Of a stretch of 64,000 nt of DNA, positions 52,401-59,545 are shown piece by piece. A program made the translations under genes and the position numbers. Below the pieces are notes generated by a model. The model saw only the letters and a program-made list of their open reading frames with translations. It was not told the origin of the DNA and ran no database searches. The stretch lies in NCBI GenBank assembly GCA_020634455.1, contig JACKBQ010000002.1:62001-126000 (forward strand). The letters are read 5' to 3'. Each line of letters begins with the position of its first letter. Position 1 is the first letter of the stretch. Origin of the DNA: Ardenticatenaceae bacterium. Lineage in GTDB: Bacteria > Chloroflexota > Anaerolineae > Promineifilales > Promineifilaceae.

Positions 52401-52637
52401 GTGGGGCAGATTGACAGCTGGCCGGTGCAGGGCACGTATCCCACCAGCCAATGGTCGCCGGGCGAGACGGTGTTGGATCGGCATCAGGTGCAGCTGGCGG
52501 GCGAGCTGCCAGCGGGAGCGTACCGGGTGGCGGTTGGTTTTTATCTGCTGCAAACGCTGCGGCGTCTTTCGGTTTTGGATGGCACAGGAACGGCCGTTGA
52601 TGATAAACTGCTGCTAACTGGCTTCACGGCGAAATAA
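49464..52637 (+). CDS. DUF2723 (GT117-type) membrane protein with extracellular domains
   Basis: 1057 residues from ATG at 49464. Residues 20-560 have many membrane helices. The DUF2723 hallmark lies at 150-190: GQADTFEFQVVAPQLGIAHP, then TGYPLYLLLG. This group comprises polyprenol-dependent or other large lipid-linked glycosyltransferases. The C-terminal 480 residues have beta-rich domains outside, with LTWQALAPLAEDYTVFVQ repeats. Two stretches (about residues 277-295 and 337-379) are encoded by intergenic-type repeats: RIGDWRLETGDS, then NYQLPITNYRSL and DITDYRLL. It is nonetheless an open frame throughout. Confidence 0.82.
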   Translation: MRTEVDSSLSPYAARLAFFSSNLSFFLLIFVGWLTTSRIVYEGLFPRWLWLGRPFLTLTVTAILTFATWLVWQRAWPKGVPPIVLSPLLLNLIYLADPLVDLGRSRLIFGASLWLALLLWSNRRWRGRADVWRWLGPLLVVLALLPVYLSTMSRTVGQADTFEFQVVAPQLGIAHPTGYPLYLLLGKLFSLLPFGSVAWRINVGTAVLATIALIFFFKILWELWGGVATAASAPLSASVLGAVVMGFTSTLFSQAIAAEVYALHALVVCVAVWIMLRIGDWRLETGDSSLRSPRSLRLNLLLLAFVIGLGLTNHLTTLFLLPPAGIAVLSVMWRGKSGTQSYTEEAQSSTEINYQLPITNYRSLYAKRSRSDITDYRLLIKIVFAFAAPLLLYAYLPLRWQAVNGEPMGLSRLVDWVIGGRFQDALQWGAWLNDLGRYGIVARLFVENWGEFNLALALVGFGYLIWRNWRVAAVLGVTWLGFTFYCLNYYVPDLAVFLIPAQLVVGLLWASGVTAVLHLITQRLNHENRPLIPLVQPVVLLLLLLPTLMLVVNNRARLNSSLADGRTAWGQGVLQQPLAENAAILADSDKFPPLYYLQQAEGIRPDLDIMVLPDEAAYRAELDARLAAGQTVYLARFLPGLAGIYHLRAVGALTEVSTEPLLERPSTTNPTDFAFGPMRLVGVGIEPEDPSDPTASAATLVWQTDAPIGETLHIFVRWAGQNDEGAPDVATGQHAVHNNYPTVAWRPGELVVDVHSWPRPLLPAAQTLNLQVAVAPPFTPLTVLNWQTVASHEFAPTPARQLAQPLRAQVGAALLNGVAFPAQIRPETALPILLAGEGSAAGLNFVLRQNGLPLPQPGLAPETAVPPNQSFTNQIAIETPTENGRYQILAEHESGQAQCGWMRPVTNFCVVGEVLVSGVPLPEGATNFEDKIALLGVDIPDRTLPPGGLLDITLTWQALAPLAEDYTVFVQVLDANDQIVGQIDSWPVQGTYPTSQWSPGETVLDRHQVQLAGELPAGAYRVAVGFYLLQTLRRLSVLDGTGTAVDDKLLLTGFTAK
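50294..50600 (+). repeat. Intergenic-type repeats embedded in the DUF2723 gene
   Basis: Two blocks. 50294-50326: alternating GGAGATT/GGAGACT in 7-base steps. 50477-50600: ACAGAGTTACACGGAGG, CACAGAGTTCCACAGAG, then ATTACCAATTACCAATCACC and ATTACCGATTACCGATTACT. The same words occur between genes at 52647, 53789, 9229 and 54760. Here they remain in frame without a stop. Confidence 0.85.
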
Positions 52638-52646
52638 ACGATAGGG

Positions 52647-52698
52647 GAGATTGGAGACTGGAGATTAGAGATTGATGCAATCTCCAGTCTCCAGTCTC
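52647..52698. repeat. GGAGATT/GGAGACT inverted repeat
   Basis: GGAGACTGGAGATT (52653-52666) pairs perfectly with AATCTCCAGTCTCC (52679-52692) just upstream of the next ATG. Confidence 0.85.
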
Positions 52699-52712
52699 AA
52701 ATTGTTATTAGA

Positions 52713-53795
52713 ATGCAGGCAAAAACGCATAAACGGAACCATAAGAATAAAAACGGCCGTTTCCGGCGCATTCGGGCCATTTGGCGGGATACGCTGCTGC
52801 TGGTGCGGGAATTTATACGGCCGTTGAGTTACTTTGCCCTGGCAATCATTGGCGGCGGACTGATTTACTACCAGTTGGCTCACTTTTTTGGCGAAGCGGT
52901 AGGCAGTCGCAGCCTGGCTGAGGCCTTTTATCAGGTGTTGGGCCTCACTTTTTTGCAGCCGTTGGGCGATAATTTGCCGGAACATTTGCCGCTGCAACTG
53001 TTTTACTTCATCATGCCCATCATTGGCATCTCCATTTTGGCACAGGGATTAACAGATTTCGGCATCCTCTTTTTTAATCGGCGCGAGCGCAGCAAGGAGT
53101 GGGAAATGGCAGTTGCTTCCACGTTTCAGGATCACATTGTGTTGGTAGGGTTGGGCCATCTTGGGTACCGGGTGGCGCAAAAGTTATACGAACTGGACCG
53201 GGATGTGGCGGTGATCGAACTCAATCCTGATGAAGATTTGATTGCCGAAACGCAGGGGATGGGGATTCCGGTGCTTAAAGACGATGCCCGACGCGAGGTG
53301 GCGTTGCAAGGCGCGGGGGTTGCTAAGGCTCGATCCATCATTTTGTGTACCCAAAATGACAGCATGAACCTGCAAATCGCGTTTAAGGCGCGCCGCTTGA
53401 ACCCGCAAATTCGGGTGGTGGTGCGCATTTTTGACGATGATTTTGGCCAATCGCTGCAAGAGCAGTTTGGCTTCCGGGCGATGAGCGCCACGGGGATGGC
53501 CGCGCCCACGTTTGCCGCTGCCGCTGCCGATGTGGATGTAACGCGGCCTATCACCGTGGAGGGAGAGGCGCTAAGTTTGGCCCGGCTGAAGCTAGAGAAG
53601 GGATCACGACTGGTGGGGCTAACGGTCTCGGAGGTTGAGCAAAATTTCGAGGTGAGCGTGGTGCTGCTGCGGGAAGACGGCCGTTCCGACTTCCATCCCG
53701 CTGGCGAACGCAAACTCCAACTAGACCACGTCCTCGGCGTCCTCGGTGGCCCGGATCCGATTAACCGGCTGGTGGATGCGAATTATGATCGGTAA
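52713..53795 (+). CDS. TrkA-type (RCK) protein with membrane N-terminus, channel-like but no K+ filter
   Basis: 360 residues. Helices at about 38-58 and 90-118 flank a loop with LGLTFLQPLGDNLPEHLP. This replaces the usual T-V-G-Y-G-D filter of two-helix K+ channels, leaving only GD. A TrkA-N domain follows (about 140-260): HIVLVGLGHLGYRVAQKLYE and VAVIELNPDEDL. A TrkA-C-type domain ends the protein (about 275-345). It may be a regulator or channel variant of unknown ion specificity. No ribosome site is seen; a repeat tract lies directly upstream. Its last codons (YDR and stop) fall in another repeat tract. Confidence 0.83.
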   Translation: MQAKTHKRNHKNKNGRFRRIRAIWRDTLLLVREFIRPLSYFALAIIGGGLIYYQLAHFFGEAVGSRSLAEAFYQVLGLTFLQPLGDNLPEHLPLQLFYFIMPIIGISILAQGLTDFGILFFNRRERSKEWEMAVASTFQDHIVLVGLGHLGYRVAQKLYELDRDVAVIELNPDEDLIAETQGMGIPVLKDDARREVALQGAGVAKARSIILCTQNDSMNLQIAFKARRLNPQIRVVVRIFDDDFGQSLQEQFGFRAMSATGMAAPTFAAAAADVDVTRPITVEGEALSLARLKLEKGSRLVGLTVSEVEQNFEVSVVLLREDGRSDFHPAGERKLQLDHVLGVLGGPDPINRLVDANYDR

Positions 53796-53876
53796 TCCGT
53801 AAACGGTTATCGGTTATCGGTGGTCGGTAATCGGTTTTCGGATAACGGATGGCCATTTACCGATTACGAAAAGGAA
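53789..53876. repeat. Seven-base periodic repeat (CGGTTAT / CGGTAAT units)
   Basis: Runs of GGTAATC, GGTTATC and GGTGGTC words in 7-base steps, starting inside the last codons of the TrkA-type gene. Confidence 0.82.
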
Positions 53877-53881
53877 GAAGT

Positions 53882-54709
53882 ATGGACAGCAAAGACCCTT
53901 TCCGGGATTCGGACTATTTGCAGAAGAACCAGTACCGCGACAGCAGCAATTTGGATGCGCGGGCGGCGCTGCATCGGCAGTTTAGCACGGCCGTTTCTGA
54001 TTGGCAGCCCTGGGTGTTTGAGCTGCTGCGGCTGGAGCCGGGGATGCGCGTGCTGGAGTGCGGCTGCGGCCCTGGCTGGCTGTGGCGGCAAAACGTGGAT
54101 CTCATTCCGGCAGACTGCCACATCACCCTCACTGATCTTTCGCCCGGCATGGTGGCCGAGGCGGAGGTGGCGCTGGCGGAGAGCGGCCATCGCTTTGACT
54201 TTCAACCGGCCAACATCCAGGCGCTTGAGTTTGCCGACGGGACGTTTGACGTGGTGGTGGCCAACCACATGCTGTACCACGTGCCGGATTTGGCGCAGGG
54301 TTTGGCGGAAGTGCGGCGGGTGTTGCAGCCAAACGGCCGTCTCATTGCCTCCACCAACGGGGATAACCACATGAAGGAGCTGGCGCTGCTGGTGCCGGAG
54401 AACGTGCAGCAAACGGTGGCCTCGTGGCGGATGCGGGGCCAGGGCAATCAGCTGCCGTTTCGTTTGGAAAACGGCCGTTCTCTGCTGGAACCATTCTTCG
54501 CCCAAATTGATCTGCATCTGTACGAAGACAGCCTGTGGGTGACCGAAGTGGAGCCGTTGATTGCTTACGCGTTCTCCATGATTAAACCAGAGATGGACGT
54601 GCCGGAAACGGCCGTTGATTACCTGCGCCAGGCATGGGCGGCCAAAATCGCAGTGGACGGCGGCATTCACATCAGCAAAGAGTCTGGCGTATTTGAAGCT
54701 GTAAAATGA
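53882..54709 (+). CDS. Class I SAM-dependent methyltransferase
   Basis: 275 residues from ATG at 53882 (GGAAGAAG upstream). The SAM-binding loop is VLECGCGPGWLWRQ, then ITLTDLSPGMVAEAE, FDVVVANHMLYHVPD and VLQPNGRLIAST, as in UbiE/COQ5-type methyltransferases (family 11/25 range). The substrate is unknown. A second methyltransferase gene follows 100 bases downstream on the same strand. Confidence 0.88.
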   Translation: MDSKDPFRDSDYLQKNQYRDSSNLDARAALHRQFSTAVSDWQPWVFELLRLEPGMRVLECGCGPGWLWRQNVDLIPADCHITLTDLSPGMVAEAEVALAESGHRFDFQPANIQALEFADGTFDVVVANHMLYHVPDLAQGLAEVRRVLQPNGRLIASTNGDNHMKELALLVPENVQQTVASWRMRGQGNQLPFRLENGRSLLEPFFAQIDLHLYEDSLWVTEVEPLIAYAFSMIKPEMDVPETAVDYLRQAWAAKIAVDGGIHISKESGVFEAVK

Positions 54710-54715
54710 AGGAAT

Positions 54716-54785
54716 CATCAAAGATTGCGCAGATTTTTCCCATTCTCTGTGCAACTCTGTGTTTGCTCTGAGTAACTCTGTGTTC
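54716..54785. repeat. Degenerate repeat of CTCTGTG and GCAGATT words
   Basis: TCAAAGATTGCGCAGATT and repeated AACTCTGTGTT-like words between two methyltransferase genes. Same vocabulary as 7310, 39400 and 50477. Confidence 0.7.
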
Positions 54786-54809
54786 CACTATTGCTCAAAG
54801 GTGGTTTTT

Positions 54810-55565
54810 ATGAATCGCAACCCAACCCAACGATTTTCTAACCGTGTGGAAAATTATGTAAAGTATCGGCCTTCGTATCCAACGGCCGTTCTCGATTGTT
54901 TGCGGGATGAGTGTGGGTTGGTGGAAACGGCCGTCATCGCCGATATTGGCTCTGGCACGGGGATTTTGGCCCGGCTGTTTTTGCAGAACGGCAACCTGGT
55001 GCTGGGCATTGAGCCAAACAAGGAGATGCGTGAGGCGGGCGAAGCGTACCTGGCCGAATTCGACCAGTTCACCAGCGTCAACGGCACCGCTGAAGCCACC
55101 ACTTTGCCCGAAAATTCAGTCGATTTTGTGACGGCTGGGCAGGCGGCCCACTGGTTCGACCGGGAAAAATCGCTGCCGGAGCTGCGCCGCATTTTGCGCC
55201 CAGGCGGCACGGTTGCTTTTGTCTGGAATACGATGGCGTTTGATGATTCGCCGTTCATGCAGGGATATGAGCAGCTTACCCTGCGCTATTTTGAAGGGAA
55301 GCCCAGCCGCAAAAATGAGATGCGGGGCAACGTGATCGCTTTTCTGGGTGAGGGCACGCAGGTGCGCCATTTTACCTACGAGCAGCAATTTGATTTGCCG
55401 GGCATCACCGGGCGGCTGCTTTCCACCTCCTACGCGCCGCTGCCGGGCGATCCGCGCCACGAACCGATGCTGGCTGAGTTAGGGGAGCTTTTTGCGGCGA
55501 ATGTGGGGGAAGACGGCCGTATTCGCTTCCTCTACACCACCGAGCTCTACTTTCGCCAATTTTGA
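54810..55565 (+). CDS. Class I SAM-dependent methyltransferase (family 11)
   Basis: 251 residues from ATG at 54810. VIADIGSGTGILARLFLQNG is the SAM loop; VLGIEPNKEM its acid; FVTAGQAAHWFDREK and ILRPGGTVAFVWNTMAFDD complete the fold. The latter resembles fungal and bacterial methyltransferase-11 proteins with conserved W-F-D. Start lies after a repeat tract and AAAGGTGG. No substrate can be assigned. Its end faces a convergent esterase gene across a large hairpin. Confidence 0.88.
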   Translation: MNRNPTQRFSNRVENYVKYRPSYPTAVLDCLRDECGLVETAVIADIGSGTGILARLFLQNGNLVLGIEPNKEMREAGEAYLAEFDQFTSVNGTAEATTLPENSVDFVTAGQAAHWFDREKSLPELRRILRPGGTVAFVWNTMAFDDSPFMQGYEQLTLRYFEGKPSRKNEMRGNVIAFLGEGTQVRHFTYEQQFDLPGITGRLLSTSYAPLPGDPRHEPMLAELGELFAANVGEDGRIRFLYTTELYFRQF

Positions 55566-55599
55566 GAGCAAACAAGAATGTTTGGTTGAATGAGGAGAA

Positions 55600-55648
55600 A
55601 GCATCCTCAGATGCGTCTCCTTTAGAGCCGTTCGCATCTGAGGATGCT
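55600..55648. terminator. Large hairpin between convergent genes
   Basis: AGCATCCTCAGATGCG (55600-55615) pairs perfectly with its complement (55633-55648), 17-base loop. Likely a bidirectional transcript end or a repeat element; a T6 run follows 11 bases later. Confidence 0.65.
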
Positions 55649-55677
55649 CACTTCTCATGTTTTTTATTGGGGTGTTA

Positions 55678-56565
55678 CTAGCCAAATGCCCAGCGTAGAA
55701 AGTGGGGGAACACCTGGGCCCACGTTTCGTAATTGTGCCGCCCGCCGGGAACCTCGACATAAACCACCTCATCCTCAGAAAAACCCAGCACTTTAAGTTC
55801 CGCAATCAGTTCCAGCGTGTCCTGAATGGCATCAATCACGCCGTTGCCATCCCGATCGCTGGCTTCGTCCTGGGTGGCGGCCTCAAACCAGAGGCGAAAG
55901 TTGGGTTTTGTTGGGGTCTGCCGCACCATCGCCTGGGCAATCAGCTGATTCGGCGGCATTTTTGTCTCATCCTCGGCCGCCCGCCACCAAAAAGAGCCAG
56001 ACATCACCCCCACCACGCCAAACAGATCGGGCCAGTTCCAGGCAATATCGAAGGCCGACAAGCCCGCCAGCGAGACGCCAAAGATGCCGATGTGTGTCGG
56101 GTTTTGGCTGGTGCGAAACTGCTGGTTGATGGCAGGGATGAGTTCGGTGGTGAGGAAACGGCCGTATTCACCCGCCTTGGTGCCTAAATTTTGCGCGTTG
56201 GGGCAAACGGCCGTACCGTACTCCTGCAAGCGATCGTGATTGGTGGGTACCGCTACCAAGATGATGGGCGGAAGCTGCCGCCGCTGGCACAGTTTGGCCA
56301 GCGTCTCCCGAATTTGCAACGCTTCCTGGTCCTGCCCGTCGTTGACGTAAAGGGTGGGGTAGCGGCGATTTGTGTCTTGCGCGTACCCTGGTGGCAAAAA
56401 GACGGTAATTTCTCGGCTGTTGCCCAGCGCCTGCGAGGCAAAATCCGGCAAGGTGACCACCTCAACGGTGGTGCGAAGTTCTGCCCGCCGCCGTTTGGCT
56501 TCGGTGATGATGAGAATGAGTGTGAGGGTGAGAACGGCCGTTAGCCAAAAAACAAAATCAATCAT
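55678..56565 (-). CDS. Esterase of the enterochelin-esterase (esterase D) type
   Basis: 295 residues. An N-terminal membrane anchor (residues 3-21). ITVFLPPGYAQDTNRRYPTL and VNDGQD fit PF00756. Nucleophile elbow GVSLAGLSAF (Ser), and GGRHNYETW near the end with the catalytic His. The Asp is probably near YVEVPGG. Substrate unknown, anywhere from glucans to siderophores. No neighbours suggest more. Confidence 0.85.
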   Translation of the reverse strand: MIDFVFWLTAVLTLTLILIITEAKRRRAELRTTVEVVTLPDFASQALGNSREITVFLPPGYAQDTNRRYPTLYVNDGQDQEALQIRETLAKLCQRRQLPPIILVAVPTNHDRLQEYGTAVCPNAQNLGTKAGEYGRFLTTELIPAINQQFRTSQNPTHIGIFGVSLAGLSAFDIAWNWPDLFGVVGVMSGSFWWRAAEDETKMPPNQLIAQAMVRQTPTKPNFRLWFEAATQDEASDRDGNGVIDAIQDTLELIAELKVLGFSEDEVVYVEVPGGRHNYETWAQVFPHFLRWAFG

Positions 56566-56731
56566 AGGTTATCAACTACGCAAACTTGTCATGCTGAACA
56601 GGGTGAAGCATCCCACGCATCGTACAACTGTGCAAATTTGGTGCAAAGGGTGGCGATTTTGGGTTAAATTTTTGTTGTTTGCCAAAGTCGCTGCTTTTGC
56701 TCACCCTCATTTTAGGTTGGTGGTAATAACC

Positions 56732-57136
56732 CTAATCAAACCACTCTTCTGTGGCTGGGTAAAGCTGAATGGCAACGGCGCACCATATCCGCATGCGGGG
56801 TGCCCTGCGCTCTGTTTCAAAAAACTTAATGACGTGTTTGGCGGGCGGTAGGCCCATTCGCGTTAACAGCAGATTTGCCAGGTCCTGCATATTGGTGTGC
56901 ATGGTTTGCTGGTTTCCTCTGTACCCAACAATCGCTTCCACTTTAGCTTTTGGGGTTAACTGGAGTGCTGGATTAATTTCCTTCAAGATGTTGACAGCCC
57001 ACTGGTAAACGGCCGTATCATTCTCGAATACCAAAAATGTGTCACAGACCAATACGGCCGTATCTAATTGAAAATGCGTTACTGGATTAACCGATTGAAT
57101 CCCTGCCGATTTGTTATGGTTCCAAGAAAACATCAT
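56732..57136 (-). CDS. Hypothetical protein
   Basis: 134 residues from ATG at 57136 (AGGAAG upstream). No signal or helix of membrane type. The stretch MHTNMQDLANLLLTRMGLPP and KHVIKFFETERRAPRM are the most conserved-looking parts. I do not recognise the family. Two palindromes lie within it, so it belongs to the resident base style. Confidence 0.6.
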   Translation of the reverse strand: MMFSWNHNKSAGIQSVNPVTHFQLDTAVLVCDTFLVFENDTAVYQWAVNILKEINPALQLTPKAKVEAIVGYRGNQQTMHTNMQDLANLLLTRMGLPPAKHVIKFFETERRAPRMRIWCAVAIQLYPATEEWFD

Positions 57137-57242
57137 GTGTATCTTCCTTATCGCTACCAATGCTATTTTTATGCAAAAGCGGAAAATCCTTTAAATGAGC
57201 CAAAGCCAGTTCGCCCGCTTTTCCTTTTAAAACAGTAGATAT

Positions 57243-57839
57243 TTATGCCATAAAACTGTATGCCAAATGCCTGATGGCACCTAAACGAGAAGTAAGCGAA
57301 AAACGCTGGGAATGGCCCAAGCGATGACGCAAAAAAAGTTGTTGTTTCATTTCAGGGTGGGTTAGCTCAAAAATTGTGAGCGGCTGGCTTAAGCCCTTGA
57401 AGCGGTACGCGCCTAGTTTTTGCAAGGAGGTTCCAGGTGGGATATGGGATGTGCTTGCAGCCGCAGCTGTCAACAAAATTTGTTCACCGCGACCCATAGC
57501 CAGCAGCCTGGTTACCTGGTTAATTACGGCCCCAAAATAATCGCCGTTGCGATGTTGGGCTTCACCTGTGTGGATGGCAAACCGTACGCGCAGATCACCG
57601 ATGGCTCCCCAATCATGATTGCGCAATTTACGCTGAACCCGAAGGGCAAATTCAAGGGGATTCCCAGATGGAAAAACGGCAAAAATGCCATCTCCGGTAT
57701 GTTTGATAATTTGACCACCCCAATGGCCGATTTCATTTTCTAAAATCGTGTCGTGCTGTTGCAGGGCTTCACCCATCACGGTGCCAAATTTTTCCCATAA
57801 TCGAGTGGAACCTTCAATATCTGTAAAAAGGAATTCCAT
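57243..57839 (-). CDS. Class III adenylate/guanylate cyclase-type domain protein
   Basis: 198 residues. MEFLFTDIEGSTRLWEKFG has the first metal Asp, IKHTGDGIFAVFPSG the second, and DYFGAVINQVTRLL stands at the usual N-x-x-A-R-L catalytic site, here N-Q-V-T-R-L. Such domains occur in large LuxR/ATPase proteins; this one stands alone with no ATPase part. Base-specificity residues cannot be told. It is divergent from the CHAT operon, whose last gene carries its own cyclase-like domain. Confidence 0.8.
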   Translation of the reverse strand: MEFLFTDIEGSTRLWEKFGTVMGEALQQHDTILENEIGHWGGQIIKHTGDGIFAVFPSGNPLEFALRVQRKLRNHDWGAIGDLRVRFAIHTGEAQHRNGDYFGAVINQVTRLLAMGRGEQILLTAAAASTSHIPPGTSLQKLGAYRFKGLSQPLTIFELTHPEMKQQLFLRHRLGHSQRFSLTSRLGAIRHLAYSFMA

Positions 57840-58381
57840 TCTGCAATCTCCTTTCCCGCTTGTGCCTCAAATTTTTGGCTCTGTTGGCTTCTTTTGGGTA
57901 ACGGCGCTGCACATTTAATCTGCTTTTGGAACTATTGTTACCTTTTGAAATCCTGAAGTTGCCCTGTTTTAGGTTTGGCAAATCATTCACGTTCCTTTCA
58001 CAGGGCATAGGGGTCTGAGTTTTATGGGTAAGCTTGGTGGCTGCTTGAAAGTGTGGTCAAAAATGCGGGGTGTGCGGCGGGGGGGTATTTATAAAAAATA
58101 GATTGCCAGACGCCGCTGGCACAGCGTCTGGCAATAAACTTGTCCGGTTCTAATGAACCGGATCAGGGCTCAAGCGACTGGAAATGAGCCTTTACATAAC
58201 TAATGGCATTTGCCCAAGCATATGAATCTTTGTGGGTAAGCTGCCATAAAAAGAGTGCCATGTGTTACAATGTTGCTTGTGTGTCCGTTAACCAAAAATG
58301 TGATGAACGGCTCGAATCTGTTGCTTGCTTTGGTATAGGGGATTGAGTGGTTCATGTAGGGAAATTGCCGGTGATCCAGAC
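57840..58381. other. Intergenic region with two hairpins
   Basis: About 540 bases without a convincing gene. ATTGCCAGACGC (58102-58113) pairs with GCGTCTGGCAAT (58124-58135), 10-base loop. TCCGGTTC (58143-58150) pairs with GAACCGGA (58155-58162). No T-tract follows either. TTACAAT near 58264 could be a -10 box for the operon below, without a clear -35. Confidence 0.5.
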
Positions 58382-59545
58382 ATGGTTGTAGAAAAAAATA
58401 GTGCATCTTGGCAAACGGCCGTATCCAATATTTCCCGTTGGCTACATGACCAGTTCTTGGAAAATGTACCGCTGGAAGATCGGATCGGCCGTTTTTTAGC
58501 GAGCTTTACACAGAATCTTGACCAGTTCATTGCCCAGTACCCAGAAAAAACCGATTTAACCCGACCAGAACTTGCGCTCCTGATGGCCGTCGTTTTTCTC
58601 TACCCTGCCGAGGAAACCGCCGATTGGCAACAACTGGTTAAGCAGCTTTTGGCTCATGCTGCCAACGGAAAAGCACCCAGTAACGAGGCACTGTTAGATT
58701 TGGCCATTGCTTATGGTTGCGGTTGGCAGCGGGCGTTGGCAATGCGCGATCACGAGACAGAAGAGCGGTGGCATCGGGCTATTTTGGCATTGCGGATTAT
58801 GGTGGAGGGTTCACTGCATCAAACTTTTAAACTCATTATCCCCCTGCTTCCATACCAAATTTCCTTGTTTTCTGGCTCAATAAAGGAGTGGGGACGTTTC
58901 TACAGCAATGTTATCACCCTTGAATTGCTAAACAATCGGTGTCGCTGTGGCAAGCATAAACAAGATTGCAAAAAGAAAGGGGACAGCTATGTATGTGGAC
59001 GCGCTTGCTGCCGTGACGAACATCAATTGGCGGCTTGGGAACCAAAGGTTTGTTCTTTGCAAGCGTTTGTAGCCCATAGCATCCGAGGCAATGCGAGCAG
59101 CCAATTAAAAACCGGGGCATTAGCTACCAGTATGCTCTATCCGTTGTTAAATGAAGACAGTGGCATCACGGTGGATTCTGTAGAGTTTAAAGTGTGTGGT
59201 CGGTGCAGCGACACGGCCGTTCTCCAATCCATTGCCCAGCATCAGGAGCCTAAAAGTCAGGGGAGTGTCATGTATGAGGGGAATAGTTGCCCGGAATGTG
59301 ACGCTCCGGCCAATCGGCAAACAACTTATCATAAAGCCCGTAAAAATTGGATCTTAATCCCCTATGAATTAGGTGGAGCGTATGAGATGCTCGATCGTTG
59401 GCGCTGTCCACGCTGCCGGAACTTGTTTCCGATTACCTGGACGGCGTGCCCCATCTGTGCTTCCTCTACGCCGCAACGTAAAACCAACATCTGGGTATAT
59501 TCGCCCTGGTTGCAATATTCAGATGAGGAGGAAGATTCAAGATGA
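58382..59545 (+). CDS. Cys-rich metal-binding protein of CHAT operon, unknown family
   Basis: 387 residues from ATG at 58382; no strong ribosome site and a TTG 57 bases upstream is possible. The first 180 residues are helical. Cys clusters follow: RCRCGKHKQDC (187-196), CGRACC (205-210), CGRC, CPEC and, near the end, CPRCRNLFPITWTACPICAS. These suggest several zinc ribbons. No known domain in the N-terminal part. Its stop overlaps the next gene by ATGA, so it is made together with the CHAT-system proteins. I know no matching description. Confidence 0.75.
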   Translation: MVVEKNSASWQTAVSNISRWLHDQFLENVPLEDRIGRFLASFTQNLDQFIAQYPEKTDLTRPELALLMAVVFLYPAEETADWQQLVKQLLAHAANGKAPSNEALLDLAIAYGCGWQRALAMRDHETEERWHRAILALRIMVEGSLHQTFKLIIPLLPYQISLFSGSIKEWGRFYSNVITLELLNNRCRCGKHKQDCKKKGDSYVCGRACCRDEHQLAAWEPKVCSLQAFVAHSIRGNASSQLKTGALATSMLYPLLNEDSGITVDSVEFKVCGRCSDTAVLQSIAQHQEPKSQGSVMYEGNSCPECDAPANRQTTYHKARKNWILIPYELGGAYEMLDRWRCPRCRNLFPITWTACPICASSTPQRKTNIWVYSPWLQYSDEEEDSR

